In this document: positions 26,329-32,767 of the stretch, in pieces
How the letters are laid out: each line of letters opens with the position of its first letter
How positions within the stretch are numbered: position 1 is the first letter of the stretch
Assembly: GCA_946414435.1 (NCBI GenBank)
Contig: CAMKOM010000001.1
Coordinates: 1-42,401, forward strand
DNA length: 42,401 nt
From: an uncultured Bacteroidota bacterium
GTDB taxonomy: Bacteria > Bacteroidota > Bacteroidia > Bacteroidales > SZUA-534
Reading direction: 5' to 3'
The notes under the pieces: generated by a model
Told to the model about the DNA's origin: nothing
The model's input: the letters and a program-made list of their open reading frames with translations, nothing else
Databases searched by the model: none
Program-made: the position numbers and the translations under genes

Positions 26329-27192
26329 ATGGAATTCTGGTTTTCTGAACATCACACCGAAAATGTAAAGTTCTCTGTAAAAGTGGACAAGCACCTTTAC
26401 ACGAACGAGACTGACTTGGGGCGCGTCGATATTTTTGAGTCGCTCGAATTCGGGAAGTTTCTGGCGGTTGACGGCTACATCATCTTCACCGAGCGCGACG
26501 AGTTCATCTACGACGAAATGCTGAGCCACGTGCCAATGGCCGTGCACCCCAACCCGAAAAGCGTGCTGATTTTTGGTTCGGGCGACGGCGGTGTGGTGGA
26601 GGAACTGCTCAAATATAAGAGTCTGGAACGCATTGACCTTGTGGAAGTTAACGACGGCGTGGTGGAAGCCTGCCGCAAATTCTTCCCCGAGACGGCGTCG
26701 AGCCTTGACGACGAGCGCGTGACCGTTTACACCGAGAACGCCCTGCGCTTCATCCGACACATCGAGAACGAGTACGACGTGATAATTGTGGACTCGGCGG
26801 GATTCTACGGCCCTGGCGAGAGTCTGCTCACCCGCGAGTTCTACGGCGGCTGCTACAAGGCGCTGAAGGCCGACGGCATAATGGTGAACCAACATCAGAG
26901 CCCCTTCTACGAGGAGGACCGCATTGAGACGCAGAAAGCCCACAAGCGGATTGTCGACAGTTTCCCGATTAGCCGTGTCTATCAGGCACATATACCGTCA
27001 TACCCGTCGGGTTACTGGCTGTTCGGATTCGCGTCGAAGAAATACCGCCCCGTGCTCGACCTGAACGCCGACGCGTGGAACAAACTGGGAATCAAAACCG
27101 ATTATTACACCACCAACCTGCACAAAGGCTGCTTTGCGCTGCCTGCCTACGTGGAGCGAATGCTGGCCGACGTGGAGAAGATAAAAGACTGA
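26329..27192 (+). CDS. speE: Polyamine aminopropyltransferase (spermidine synthase family) with altered acceptor motif
   Basis: 287 residues. This family transfers aminopropyl from decarboxylated AdoMet to putrescine, agmatine or another amine. The N-terminal beta domain and the 'TERDEFIYDEML' (54-65) acid/Tyr segment are present, as are the nucleotide-binding 'GSGDGG' (83-88, usually GGGDGG or GAGDGG) and the 'IPSYPSGYWLFGFASKK' C-terminal motif. The catalytic loop usually reads D-S-[ST]-D-P-x-G-P; here it is 'DSAGFYGPGES' (155-165). Asp155 is kept, but the second Asp, which contacts the acceptor amine, is Gly158. The acceptor may therefore differ from putrescine, or activity may be changed. 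No AdoMet decarboxylase gene is in the window. Its stop is 6 bases before speB, so the pair is translationally coupled. Confidence 0.85.
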   Translation: MEFWFSEHHTENVKFSVKVDKHLYTNETDLGRVDIFESLEFGKFLAVDGYIIFTERDEFIYDEMLSHVPMAVHPNPKSVLIFGSGDGGVVEELLKYKSLERIDLVEVNDGVVEACRKFFPETASSLDDERVTVYTENALRFIRHIENEYDVIIVDSAGFYGPGESLLTREFYGGCYKALKADGIMVNQHQSPFYEEDRIETQKAHKRIVDSFPISRVYQAHIPSYPSGYWLFGFASKKYRPVLDLNADAWNKLGIKTDYYTTNLHKGCFALPAYVERMLADVEKIKD

Positions 27193-27198
27193 CCGACA

Positions 27199-28050
27199 AT
27201 GCTTAACAAGAACATTGAGACATTCATCGGCTGCGACGCCGAATACAGCGAGGCGCGGATTGTGCTCTTCGGAGCGCCGTTCGACTCAACCACGTCGTTC
27301 CGCCCTGGCACACGGTTTGCGCCGCACATCATACGCAGCGAGTCGTTCGGGCTCGAGACCTACAGCCCCCTGCTCGACCGCAACCTTGAGGACATCAGCG
27401 TGTTCGACAGCGGCGACCTTGAACTCTGCATCGGCAGCAGCGAGAAGGCGCTTGCGCAGATTTCGGAACGCACGGCTACCATATTGGCCGACAACAAGTT
27501 ACCGCTAATGATTGGCGGCGAGCACCTTGTCACTCTGGGCGCTTTCCGCGAAGTGATAAAGAAGTACCCCGACGTGCACATCATCCATTTCGACGCCCAC
27601 ACCGACCTGCGCGACGAGTATCTGGGCGTTGGGTTGTCGCACGCGTGCGTCATCCGCCGCTGCCACGACCTGACGGGCGACGGCCGCATCCATCAGTTCG
27701 GCATCCGCTCGGGCGAACGCTCGGAGTTCTGCTGGGCCGACAGTGGGCACACCGACTTGCACAAGTTCAATTTCGACGGTCTGGCCGAAACGGTGAAGCA
27801 GATTGGCCGCAAGCCCGTCTATTTCACCATCGACCTTGACGTGCTCGACCCGTCGGTTTTCCCTGGCACGGGAACGCCCGAGGCTGGCGGCGTAACGTTT
27901 ATGCAACTGTTTGACGCTATGCGAATTGTGTGCGGCAACTGCAACATTGTGGCCGCCGACGTCAACGAGTTGTGCCCCACCTACGACCAAAGCGGAGTCT
28001 CGACGGCTGTGGCCTGCAAGGTGGTGAGGGAGCTTTTATTGAGTATTTAG
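27199..28050 (+). CDS. speB: Agmatinase-family ureohydrolase
   Basis: 283 residues. Agmatinase hydrolyses agmatine to putrescine and urea; relatives act on aminopropylagmatine to give spermidine. The binuclear Mn site is complete: His109 ('GGEHLVTLG'), Asp132-His134-Asp136 ('FDAHTDLRDEY') and Asp212/Asp214 ('IDLDVLDPSVFPGTGTPEAG'). 'SHACVIRR' (148-154) and 'DVNELCPTYDQSGVST' (254-269) with Glu257 follow the family pattern. The absence of arginase-type substrate motifs and the position next to arginine decarboxylase and an aminopropyltransferase favour an agmatine-type substrate. The TAG stop codon lies in a TTAGGAG repeat word. Confidence 0.87.
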   Translation: MLNKNIETFIGCDAEYSEARIVLFGAPFDSTTSFRPGTRFAPHIIRSESFGLETYSPLLDRNLEDISVFDSGDLELCIGSSEKALAQISERTATILADNKLPLMIGGEHLVTLGAFREVIKKYPDVHIIHFDAHTDLRDEYLGVGLSHACVIRRCHDLTGDGRIHQFGIRSGERSEFCWADSGHTDLHKFNFDGLAETVKQIGRKPVYFTIDLDVLDPSVFPGTGTPEAGGVTFMQLFDAMRIVCGNCNIVAADVNELCPTYDQSGVSTAVACKVVRELLLSI

Positions 28051-28140
28051 GAGTTAGTCCCGATAGCTATCGGGATTAGGAATTAGGAATTAGGAATTAG
28101 GAGTTAGGAAATAATTAACAATTAACAATTAACATTGAAG
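28051..28140 (+). repeat. TTAGGAA and AATTAAC heptamer arrays with an 18-bp palindrome
   Basis: A perfect palindrome TCCCGATAGCTATCGGGA spans 28058-28075. It is followed by four to five TTAGGAA-type heptamers (28076-28109) and three AATTAAC heptamers (28113-28134). This is part of the 285-bp speB-to-dehydrogenase spacer, which holds only repeats. Confidence 0.85.
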
Positions 28141-28160
28141 ACAGAATGGTAAGAAAATCG

Positions 28161-28221
28161 CTAACCGATTCAATCCGATTTTAACCGATAACATCTGATT
28201 GAATCTGATAAAATCGGTTAG
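28161..28221 (+). repeat. 61-bp dyad built from CTAACCGATT words
   Basis: Outer arms CTAACCGATT (28161-28170) and AATCGGTTAG (28212-28221) are perfect inverted repeats. Inside, related words (CAATCCGATT, TAACCGATAA, CTGATTGAATCTGAT) recur. It could fold as a long hairpin in the transcript. Confidence 0.7.
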
Positions 28222-28233
28222 AAACTATAAAAA

Positions 28234-28286
28234 AATCTGTGATAATCAGTGTTCCCGATAGCAATCGGGACTGTGTCATCTGTGCG
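28234..28286 (+). repeat. 53-bp AATCTGTG element with central palindrome, copy 1
   Basis: Starts AATCTGTGATAATCAGTG, has the palindrome core TCCCGATAGCAATCGGGA (28253-28270), and ends CTGTGTCATCTGTGCG. It aligns without gaps to the reverse complement of 30923-30975 with 44 of 53 positions identical by my count. Confidence 0.88.
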
Positions 28287-28335
28287 AAATAAAAAATCGA
28301 AAATCAACATTCATAAATCAAAAAATCTATCGAAA

Positions 28336-29595
28336 ATGGGAAAAGTTCTAATCATCGGCTGCGGAGGCGTTGCTAGCGTGGCCATTCAGAAATGCGCGCA
28401 AAACAGCGACGTGTTTAACGAGATTTGCATTGCAAGCCGCACTGTGAGCAAGTGCGACGCGCTCAAGGCTAAAATCGAGGCCTCGACAAAGGCAAAAATC
28501 ACCACCGAAAAGGTTGACGCCGACAACGTGCAGGAACTTGTGGCGCTCATCCGCAAGGTGACCCCCGACGTGGTTCTGAACCTGGCTCTGCCCTATCAGG
28601 ACCTGACCATTATGGACGCCTGCCTTGAAACGGGCGTGCACTACATCGACACTGCCAACTACGAGGCCGAAGACACCGAAGACCCCACGTGGCGCGCCAT
28701 CTACGAGAAACGCTGCCGCGAGAAGGGCTTCACGGCTTATTTCGACTACTCGTGGCAGTGGGCCTACAACGAGCGCTTCAAGGCAAAAGGCATCACTGGC
28801 CTGCTCGGCACTGGCTTCGACCCTGGAGTGACGAGCGTCTTCTCGGCCTACGCGCTGAAACACTATTTCGACGAGATTCACACCATCGATATTCTCGACT
28901 GCAACGGCGGCGACCACGGCTATCCGTTCGCAACCAACTTCAACCCCGAAATCAACCTGCGCGAGGTTTCGGCCAACGGCTCGTACTGGGAGAACGGCCA
29001 CTGGGTTGAGACCAAGCCAATGGAAATCAAGCGCGAGTACAACTTCGACGGCGTGGGCCCGAAAGATATGTATCTGCTTCACCACGAGGAGATTGAGTCG
29101 CTTGCAAAGAACATTCCTGGCGTAAAGCGCATCCGTTTCTTTATGACCTTCGGACAGAGTTATCTCACTCATATGAAATGTCTTGAGAACGTTGGAATGC
29201 TGCGCACCGACGCCGTCAACTTCAACGGTCAGGAGATTGTGCCCATTCAGTTCCTGAAGGCGCTTCTGCCCGACCCCGCATCGCTCGGACCGCGCACCGT
29301 GGGCAAGACCAACATCGGCTGCATCTTCACTGGCGTGAAAGACGGCAAACCGCGCAACCTTTACATCTACAACGTCTGCGACCATCAGGAGTGCTACAAG
29401 GAAGTTGGCTCACAAGCCATCTCGTACACCACAGGCGTACCCGCAATGATTGGCACAATGCTGGTAATGAAAGGCTTATGGAAGAAACCTGGCGTGTTCA
29501 ACGTTGAGGATTTCGACCCCGACCCGTATATGGAGGCTCTCAACAAATGGGGCCTGCCGTGGGTTGTGAGCGAGAATCCTGTGCTGGTTCCGTAA
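28336..29595 (+). CDS. Carboxynorspermidine/carboxyspermidine dehydrogenase (saccharopine dehydrogenase family)
   Basis: 419 residues from ATG 28336. An in-frame start at 28249 would run through the 53-bp repeat and add non-homologous residues. The N-terminus is a Rossmann NADP site, 'VLIIGCGGVASVAIQKC'. The family condenses aspartate semialdehyde with a diamine (diaminopropane, putrescine or, in the CAPA route, agmatine) by reductive amination. Characteristic segments include 'NLALPYQDLTIMDACLETGVHYIDTANYE', quoted in parts: 'LALPYQDLTIMDACLE' and 'HYIDTANYE', plus 'GTGFDPGVTSVFSAYA' and 'YTTGVPAMIGTMLVMKG'. It lacks alpha-aminoadipate-type features and sits directly before the decarboxylase gene, so lysine metabolism is unlikely. 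Spacer upstream contains only repeats. Confidence 0.88.
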   Translation: MGKVLIIGCGGVASVAIQKCAQNSDVFNEICIASRTVSKCDALKAKIEASTKAKITTEKVDADNVQELVALIRKVTPDVVLNLALPYQDLTIMDACLETGVHYIDTANYEAEDTEDPTWRAIYEKRCREKGFTAYFDYSWQWAYNERFKAKGITGLLGTGFDPGVTSVFSAYALKHYFDEIHTIDILDCNGGDHGYPFATNFNPEINLREVSANGSYWENGHWVETKPMEIKREYNFDGVGPKDMYLLHHEEIESLAKNIPGVKRIRFFMTFGQSYLTHMKCLENVGMLRTDAVNFNGQEIVPIQFLKALLPDPASLGPRTVGKTNIGCIFTGVKDGKPRNLYIYNVCDHQECYKEVGSQAISYTTGVPAMIGTMLVMKGLWKKPGVFNVEDFDPDPYMEALNKWGLPWVVSENPVLVP

Positions 29596-29597
29596 AA

Positions 29598-29718
29598 GTT
29601 TAGAGTTTAGAGGGAAAAGTTTAGAAGTTTAGAAAGTTGAGAAGGTTTAGAATGTTTAGAATTTCTAAACAGCGAAGCGACTAAACCTTCTAAACAGCGA
29701 AGCGTCTAAACTCTAAAC
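29598..29718 (+). repeat. Long inverted repeat of TTTAGA words in the dehydrogenase-decarboxylase spacer
   Basis: Outer arms GTTTAGAGTTTAGA (29598-29611) and TCTAAACTCTAAAC (29705-29718) are a perfect 14-bp inverted repeat. An inner hairpin is GTTTAGAA (29654-29661) with TTCTAAAC (29663-29670). The sequence CAGCGAAGCG(A/T)CTAAAC occurs twice. The array begins 2 bases after the TAA stop codon. Confidence 0.85.
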
Positions 29719-29761
29719 GTTTCCCAACACCCAATACCTAACACCCAACACCCGAAAAAAA

Positions 29762-30892
29762 ATGAACCTTCGCACCCCGTGCTATATTATTGATACCGAA
29801 CGCATTGAGAGCAATCTAAAAATCTTGAAAGGCGTTATGGACCGCACTGGCTGCCGCATATTGCTTGCGCAGAAGGCGTTCAGTTGTTATGCGTTCTATC
29901 CGTTGATAGCCAAATACTTATGCGGCGCAACGGCAAGCGGACTCTACGAGGCAAGGCTCTGTCACGAGGAAATGCCTGGGCGCGAGAACCACATCTTCTC
30001 GCCCGCTTTCAAACCTGCTGATTTCGACGAGATTACAACCATCTGCGACCATATTGTCTTCAACTCAATGCGTCAGTTGAGCCTTTACGGCGAAAAGGCG
30101 CGGCAGCGCGGATTGAGCGTCGGTTTGCGGGTGAACCCCGAAAAATCGACGCAGGAAGGCCACGCCATCTACGACCCTTGCGCCCCTGGAAGCCGCCTGG
30201 GCACCACTCTGCAGGAGTTTGTAGACGGGCTGAAGCGGAATCCGCAACTTCTGCAACTGCTTGACGGACTGCATTTTCACACTCTCTGCGAGCAGGATTC
30301 CGACGCGCTCGAAGTGACACTCGACGCCTTTGAAGCCCGATTCGGACGCTGGCTGCCGCAAATGAAATGGGTGAACTTCGGCGGCGGCCACCACATCACA
30401 CGCCCTGGCTACGACATTCCGCGCCTTGAGCGCTGCATCGGCCGTATGACCGCCCGCGGTCTGACGGTCTATCTTGAGCCTGGCGAGGCCGTGGCGCTGA
30501 ACGCTGGCTATCTGCTCACCACGGTGCTCGAAGTGCAGCACAAAGAGCAGCCTGTGGCCATCATCGACGCATCGGCGGCTTGCCATATGCCCGACGTGAT
30601 TGAAATGCCCTACCGCCCGCCCCTTGAAGGCAGCGGCGAGCCTGGCGAGAAGCCTTTCACCTACCGTCTTGGCGGCCCAACGTGCCTTGCTGGCGACATT
30701 GTCGGCGACTACTCGTTCGACACGCAACTCACCGAAGGACAGAAACTTACCTTCGACGATATGGCCATCTACTCAATGGTAAAAAACAACACCTTCAACG
30801 GTATGCCCCTGCCCGACATCTACATCAAGGAAGGCACCAACTACCGACTCTGGAAAACGTTCGGGTACGAAGATTTTAAGGGGCGGATTTAA
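29762..30892 (+). CDS. nspC: Carboxynorspermidine/carboxyspermidine decarboxylase
   Basis: 376 residues, PLP enzyme of the alanine racemase fold. It decarboxylates carboxyspermidine (or carboxynorspermidine, or carboxyaminopropylagmatine) to the polyamine. The Schiff-base Lys is Lys38 in 'LLAQKAFSCYAFYP'. Also present are 'HFHTLCEQ' (171-178), the phosphate-binding 'FGGGHHITRPGYD' (206-218), 'YLEPGEAVALNAGYL' (237-251), the active-site Cys segment 'GGPTCLAGD' and the C-terminal 'YSMVKNNTFNGMPLPDI'. The match to NspC-type proteins is strong throughout; the exact substrate cannot be decided from sequence. Last gene of the polyamine block, followed by an inverted 53-bp element and a terminator. 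Confidence 0.92.
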   Translation: MNLRTPCYIIDTERIESNLKILKGVMDRTGCRILLAQKAFSCYAFYPLIAKYLCGATASGLYEARLCHEEMPGRENHIFSPAFKPADFDEITTICDHIVFNSMRQLSLYGEKARQRGLSVGLRVNPEKSTQEGHAIYDPCAPGSRLGTTLQEFVDGLKRNPQLLQLLDGLHFHTLCEQDSDALEVTLDAFEARFGRWLPQMKWVNFGGGHHITRPGYDIPRLERCIGRMTARGLTVYLEPGEAVALNAGYLLTTVLEVQHKEQPVAIIDASAACHMPDVIEMPYRPPLEGSGEPGEKPFTYRLGGPTCLAGDIVGDYSFDTQLTEGQKLTFDDMAIYSMVKNNTFNGMPLPDIYIKEGTNYRLWKTFGYEDFKGRI

Positions 30893-30922
30893 TGGGGCGG
30901 CGATTGGCTGGCGCGAATAACT

Positions 30923-30975
30923 CGCACAGACGACACAGCCCCGATAATTATCGGGGGCACAGATTAACACAGATT
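30923..30975 (-). repeat. 53-bp AATCTGTG element with central palindrome, copy 2, inverted
   Basis: On the minus strand it begins AATCTGTGTTAATCTGTG and ends CTGTGTCGTCTGTGCG. The perfect palindrome CCCCGATAATTATCGGGG spans 30939-30956. It is inverted relative to copy 1 at 28234-28286, and the pair brackets the dehydrogenase and decarboxylase genes. Confidence 0.88.
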
Positions 30976-30976
30976 T

Positions 30977-31007
30977 GTAGGGACGCAATGGTTGCGTCCT
31001 TTTTTTT
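30977..31007 (+). terminator. Terminator of the polyamine block, GTAGGGACGC family
   Basis: Arms GGACGCAA (30981-30988) and TTGCGTCC (30992-30999) with a 3-base loop, followed by eight T. The left side, GTAGGGACGC, equals the half-site of the palindrome at 3104-3131. Confidence 0.85.
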
Positions 31008-31010
31008 GAA

Positions 31011-31045
31011 CGCAGATAACACAGATTTAACTGATTTACGCAGAT
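31011..31045 (-). repeat. AATCTGTG-type element, short form, next to the GNAT stop codon
   Basis: On the minus strand ATCTGCGTAAATCAGTTAAATCTGTG and so on: related to 17201 and 39344, without the central palindrome. The TAA stop codon of the GNAT gene and its last codons fall inside or next to it. Confidence 0.7.
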
Positions 31046-31407
31046 AAAAAACTCCCAATCAGTTTCGGCTGGGTGGACGATAAATTCATTTGCGGGAACA
31101 TCGATTCCAAATGGTGCAGCAACTTGCGCCCAATGCCCTGCCGCTGGCAGTCGGGCGACACCATCAGCCGCCCAATGTAGAGCGAGCCGCCATCCTTCTT
31201 TCCGCTGACCGAGCCGACAATTCGGCCATCGTCCGACACCATTTTCAGCGTTGTGTGGCTGTCGAAATGCTCGTAGGCATCGTCAATGGTGGCGGTCATT
31301 TGCGGAATGGCGGCAAACTGCAGTTTCCGCGCCACTGGCGCAAACGCATTGTATTGCAGTTCCAAAAGTTCGGGGATGTCGTTCCGCGTTGCAGGTTCGA
31401 TTTTCAT
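31036..31407 (-). CDS. GNAT family N-acetyltransferase, C-terminus probably truncated
   Basis: 123 residues. The acetyl-CoA-binding motif A is clear: 'GRLMVSPDCQRQGIGRKLL' (79-97, with the Q-R-Q-G-I-G pyrophosphate loop). Preceding strands fit the fold ('IVGSVSGKKDGGSLYIG'). GNAT proteins of this type usually run to 140-150 residues, with a last 'S..N...Y...GY' segment. Here the sequence after 'FPQMN' is not homologous and ends 'GSFLSA', with the stop codon coming from an AATCTGTG-type repeat. It may be a decayed gene or may retain activity. Substrate unknown. Confidence 0.68.
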   Translation of the reverse strand: MKIEPATRNDIPELLELQYNAFAPVARKLQFAAIPQMTATIDDAYEHFDSHTTLKMVSDDGRIVGSVSGKKDGGSLYIGRLMVSPDCQRQGIGRKLLHHLESMFPQMNLSSTQPKLIGSFLSA

Positions 31408-31436
31408 AATAGTTTGGTAATGTTTGCGTTACAAAA

Positions 31437-32120
31437 TTAAAATCTTTTACTCTCAACCCTGCTGTAGTTTCGGTCGAAGCACCAATAGACGGTTTTCTCG
31501 GTAACGTCGAAAACCATCGAAATCACTGTTGGACAGACGGTTTGCGACACTTCTTTGAGCACTTGGAAGCAGTCGCTCACATCGAAATCGTCGGTTGCGG
31601 CGGCGAGCAGACTGTCGGCCTTCCGATAGCGGTCGAGACACATCCACGGGTGCTGCAGCGGGGTTGGCACAAAGGGCGGAAAATTGGTCATTATCTTGTA
31701 ATCGGGCTTCTCGTAATACTTGAACCCTTGCCCAGGAACAATGTGCAGCACATTGCCGTTACTATCTGATAATGAAGACATAAACGTGAGTCCTGGCACA
31801 CTGCAGATTCTGTTCGTCTGCACAAAATCGCGAACCTGCTGCAAGGTCTTTTTCATCAGAAGCAGGTCGATATTCAGCATTATGATATTGGTGTCGTCGC
31901 CCGTGGGATTGCTGCACTCGTTGTGCGGCCAACAGGTCGGCATCCCGACAAAATCGCCGCGGCGGTTGGCCCCGAAAAGCGGCATCCAGCCTTCGGTGGC
32001 ATCGTTGATTTCAATGTAAACGCCGTCGTCGGTCGGTCGGATTCGGTACTCAAAATCCATAATGTCGAGATTCCACCCGACAATGGTCTTTCGCTTGTTT
32101 ACTACTATGCTTGTACACAT
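31437..32120 (-). CDS. Linear amide C-N hydrolase (choloylglycine hydrolase / NAAA-like Ntn family)
   Basis: 227 residues starting 'MCTSIVVN', so Cys2 becomes the N-terminal nucleophile after Met removal, as in Ntn hydrolases. 'TIVGWNLDI' (12-20) and 'DSNGNVLHIVPG' follow the family pattern. 'TNFPPF' supplies the conserved Asn, and 'WCFDRNYS' near the end the conserved Arg. It cleaves non-peptide amide bonds; members include bile salt hydrolases, penicillin V acylases and uncharacterised acylases. It is about 100 residues shorter than typical bile salt hydrolases, so that activity should not be assumed. No signal peptide, so cytoplasmic. It is 28 bases downstream of the DUF3795 gene on the same strand, a probable operon. 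Confidence 0.75.
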   Translation of the reverse strand: MCTSIVVNKRKTIVGWNLDIMDFEYRIRPTDDGVYIEINDATEGWMPLFGANRRGDFVGMPTCWPHNECSNPTGDDTNIIMLNIDLLLMKKTLQQVRDFVQTNRICSVPGLTFMSSLSDSNGNVLHIVPGQGFKYYEKPDYKIMTNFPPFVPTPLQHPWMCLDRYRKADSLLAAATDDFDVSDCFQVLKEVSQTVCPTVISMVFDVTEKTVYWCFDRNYSRVESKRF

Positions 32121-32148
32121 TGTTTCGGGTCGATTTCGTGCTTCATAT

Positions 32149-32484
32149 CTATTTTTGTTTCAAGCGGTTGAGTGCTTCAATATTGTTCGCCGTGACCATT
32201 GCCAATTTTTTGCAGCCGTCCGTTTCGGCACAAGAGCCGCAGGTGGCGTAGCCCCGCCCTTTGGCGCACAGCCTAATCGGGCACATCGACTCGCAGAACG
32301 GAGTTTTAGCGCCCGCCATTCGGCAGCCCGTGCAGTTTATCATTTCGGGCGTGATTTCCACGTGGTTCAGTTCCGACCATTGCCGAGCCACCTTCTCACG
32401 CAAACGGTCGTCGTTGTTGATTGTGGCCAAACGCGCTTCGCACTGCTCGCAATCCAATCCGCAATAGGCAATAAAATCTGTCAT
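32149..32484 (-). CDS. DUF3795 domain protein, cysteine-rich
   Basis: 111 residues from ATG 32484 (an in-frame TTG at 32502 is less likely). The family signature 'AYCGLDCEQCEA' is at the start, followed by 'NCTGCRM', 'FCESMCPIRLCAKGRG' and 'ATCGSCAETDGCKKL'. More than ten Cys suggest two metal sites (zinc or iron-sulfur). The function of DUF3795 is not established; members are common in anaerobes. Probably cotranscribed with the Ntn hydrolase. Confidence 0.8.
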   Translation of the reverse strand: MTDFIAYCGLDCEQCEARLATINNDDRLREKVARQWSELNHVEITPEMINCTGCRMAGAKTPFCESMCPIRLCAKGRGYATCGSCAETDGCKKLAMVTANNIEALNRLKQK

Positions 32485-32502
32485 AATAAAACTGCTTGTC
32501 AA

Positions 32503-32767
32503 TCACCTTCTATCATTACAGATACAAGAATAGCCGTTTTTCTCTATTTTATGATATGTTGAGAGATTTTTTTCGCACCAACGACAAAGACAAATATCGC
32601 CCCACCCCCAATTTTCCACAGTTATTCAGTTATTCATCCCAATAGCTATCGGGACTTCACACATTCAATCCTTCAATTATTCAATCCTTCAGTCCTTCGC
32701 TTGCCCCCAAACCGCCAAAGGCCTTCCGCTCGCGCGAAAGGCCTTCGTCTTTCAAACTAAAAACTAA
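32503..32767. repeat. Spacer with CCCGATA palindrome, octamer array and AAGGCCTT hairpin
   Basis: 265 bp without a gene. It holds an imperfect palindrome TCCCAATAGCTATCGGGA (32637-32654), four degenerate TCAATCCT octamers (32665-32696), and two AAGGCCTT blocks (32718-32725 and 32738-32745) that can pair as a hairpin downstream of the minus-strand acyl-carrier-like gene. The hairpin could be its terminator, although the T run is weak. Confidence 0.7.

Noticed and set aside
31437-32120. Bile salt hydrolase
   Set aside because: Family-level Ntn hydrolase features are present, but the protein is much shorter than bile salt hydrolases and substrate loops cannot be matched, so only the broad family is called.
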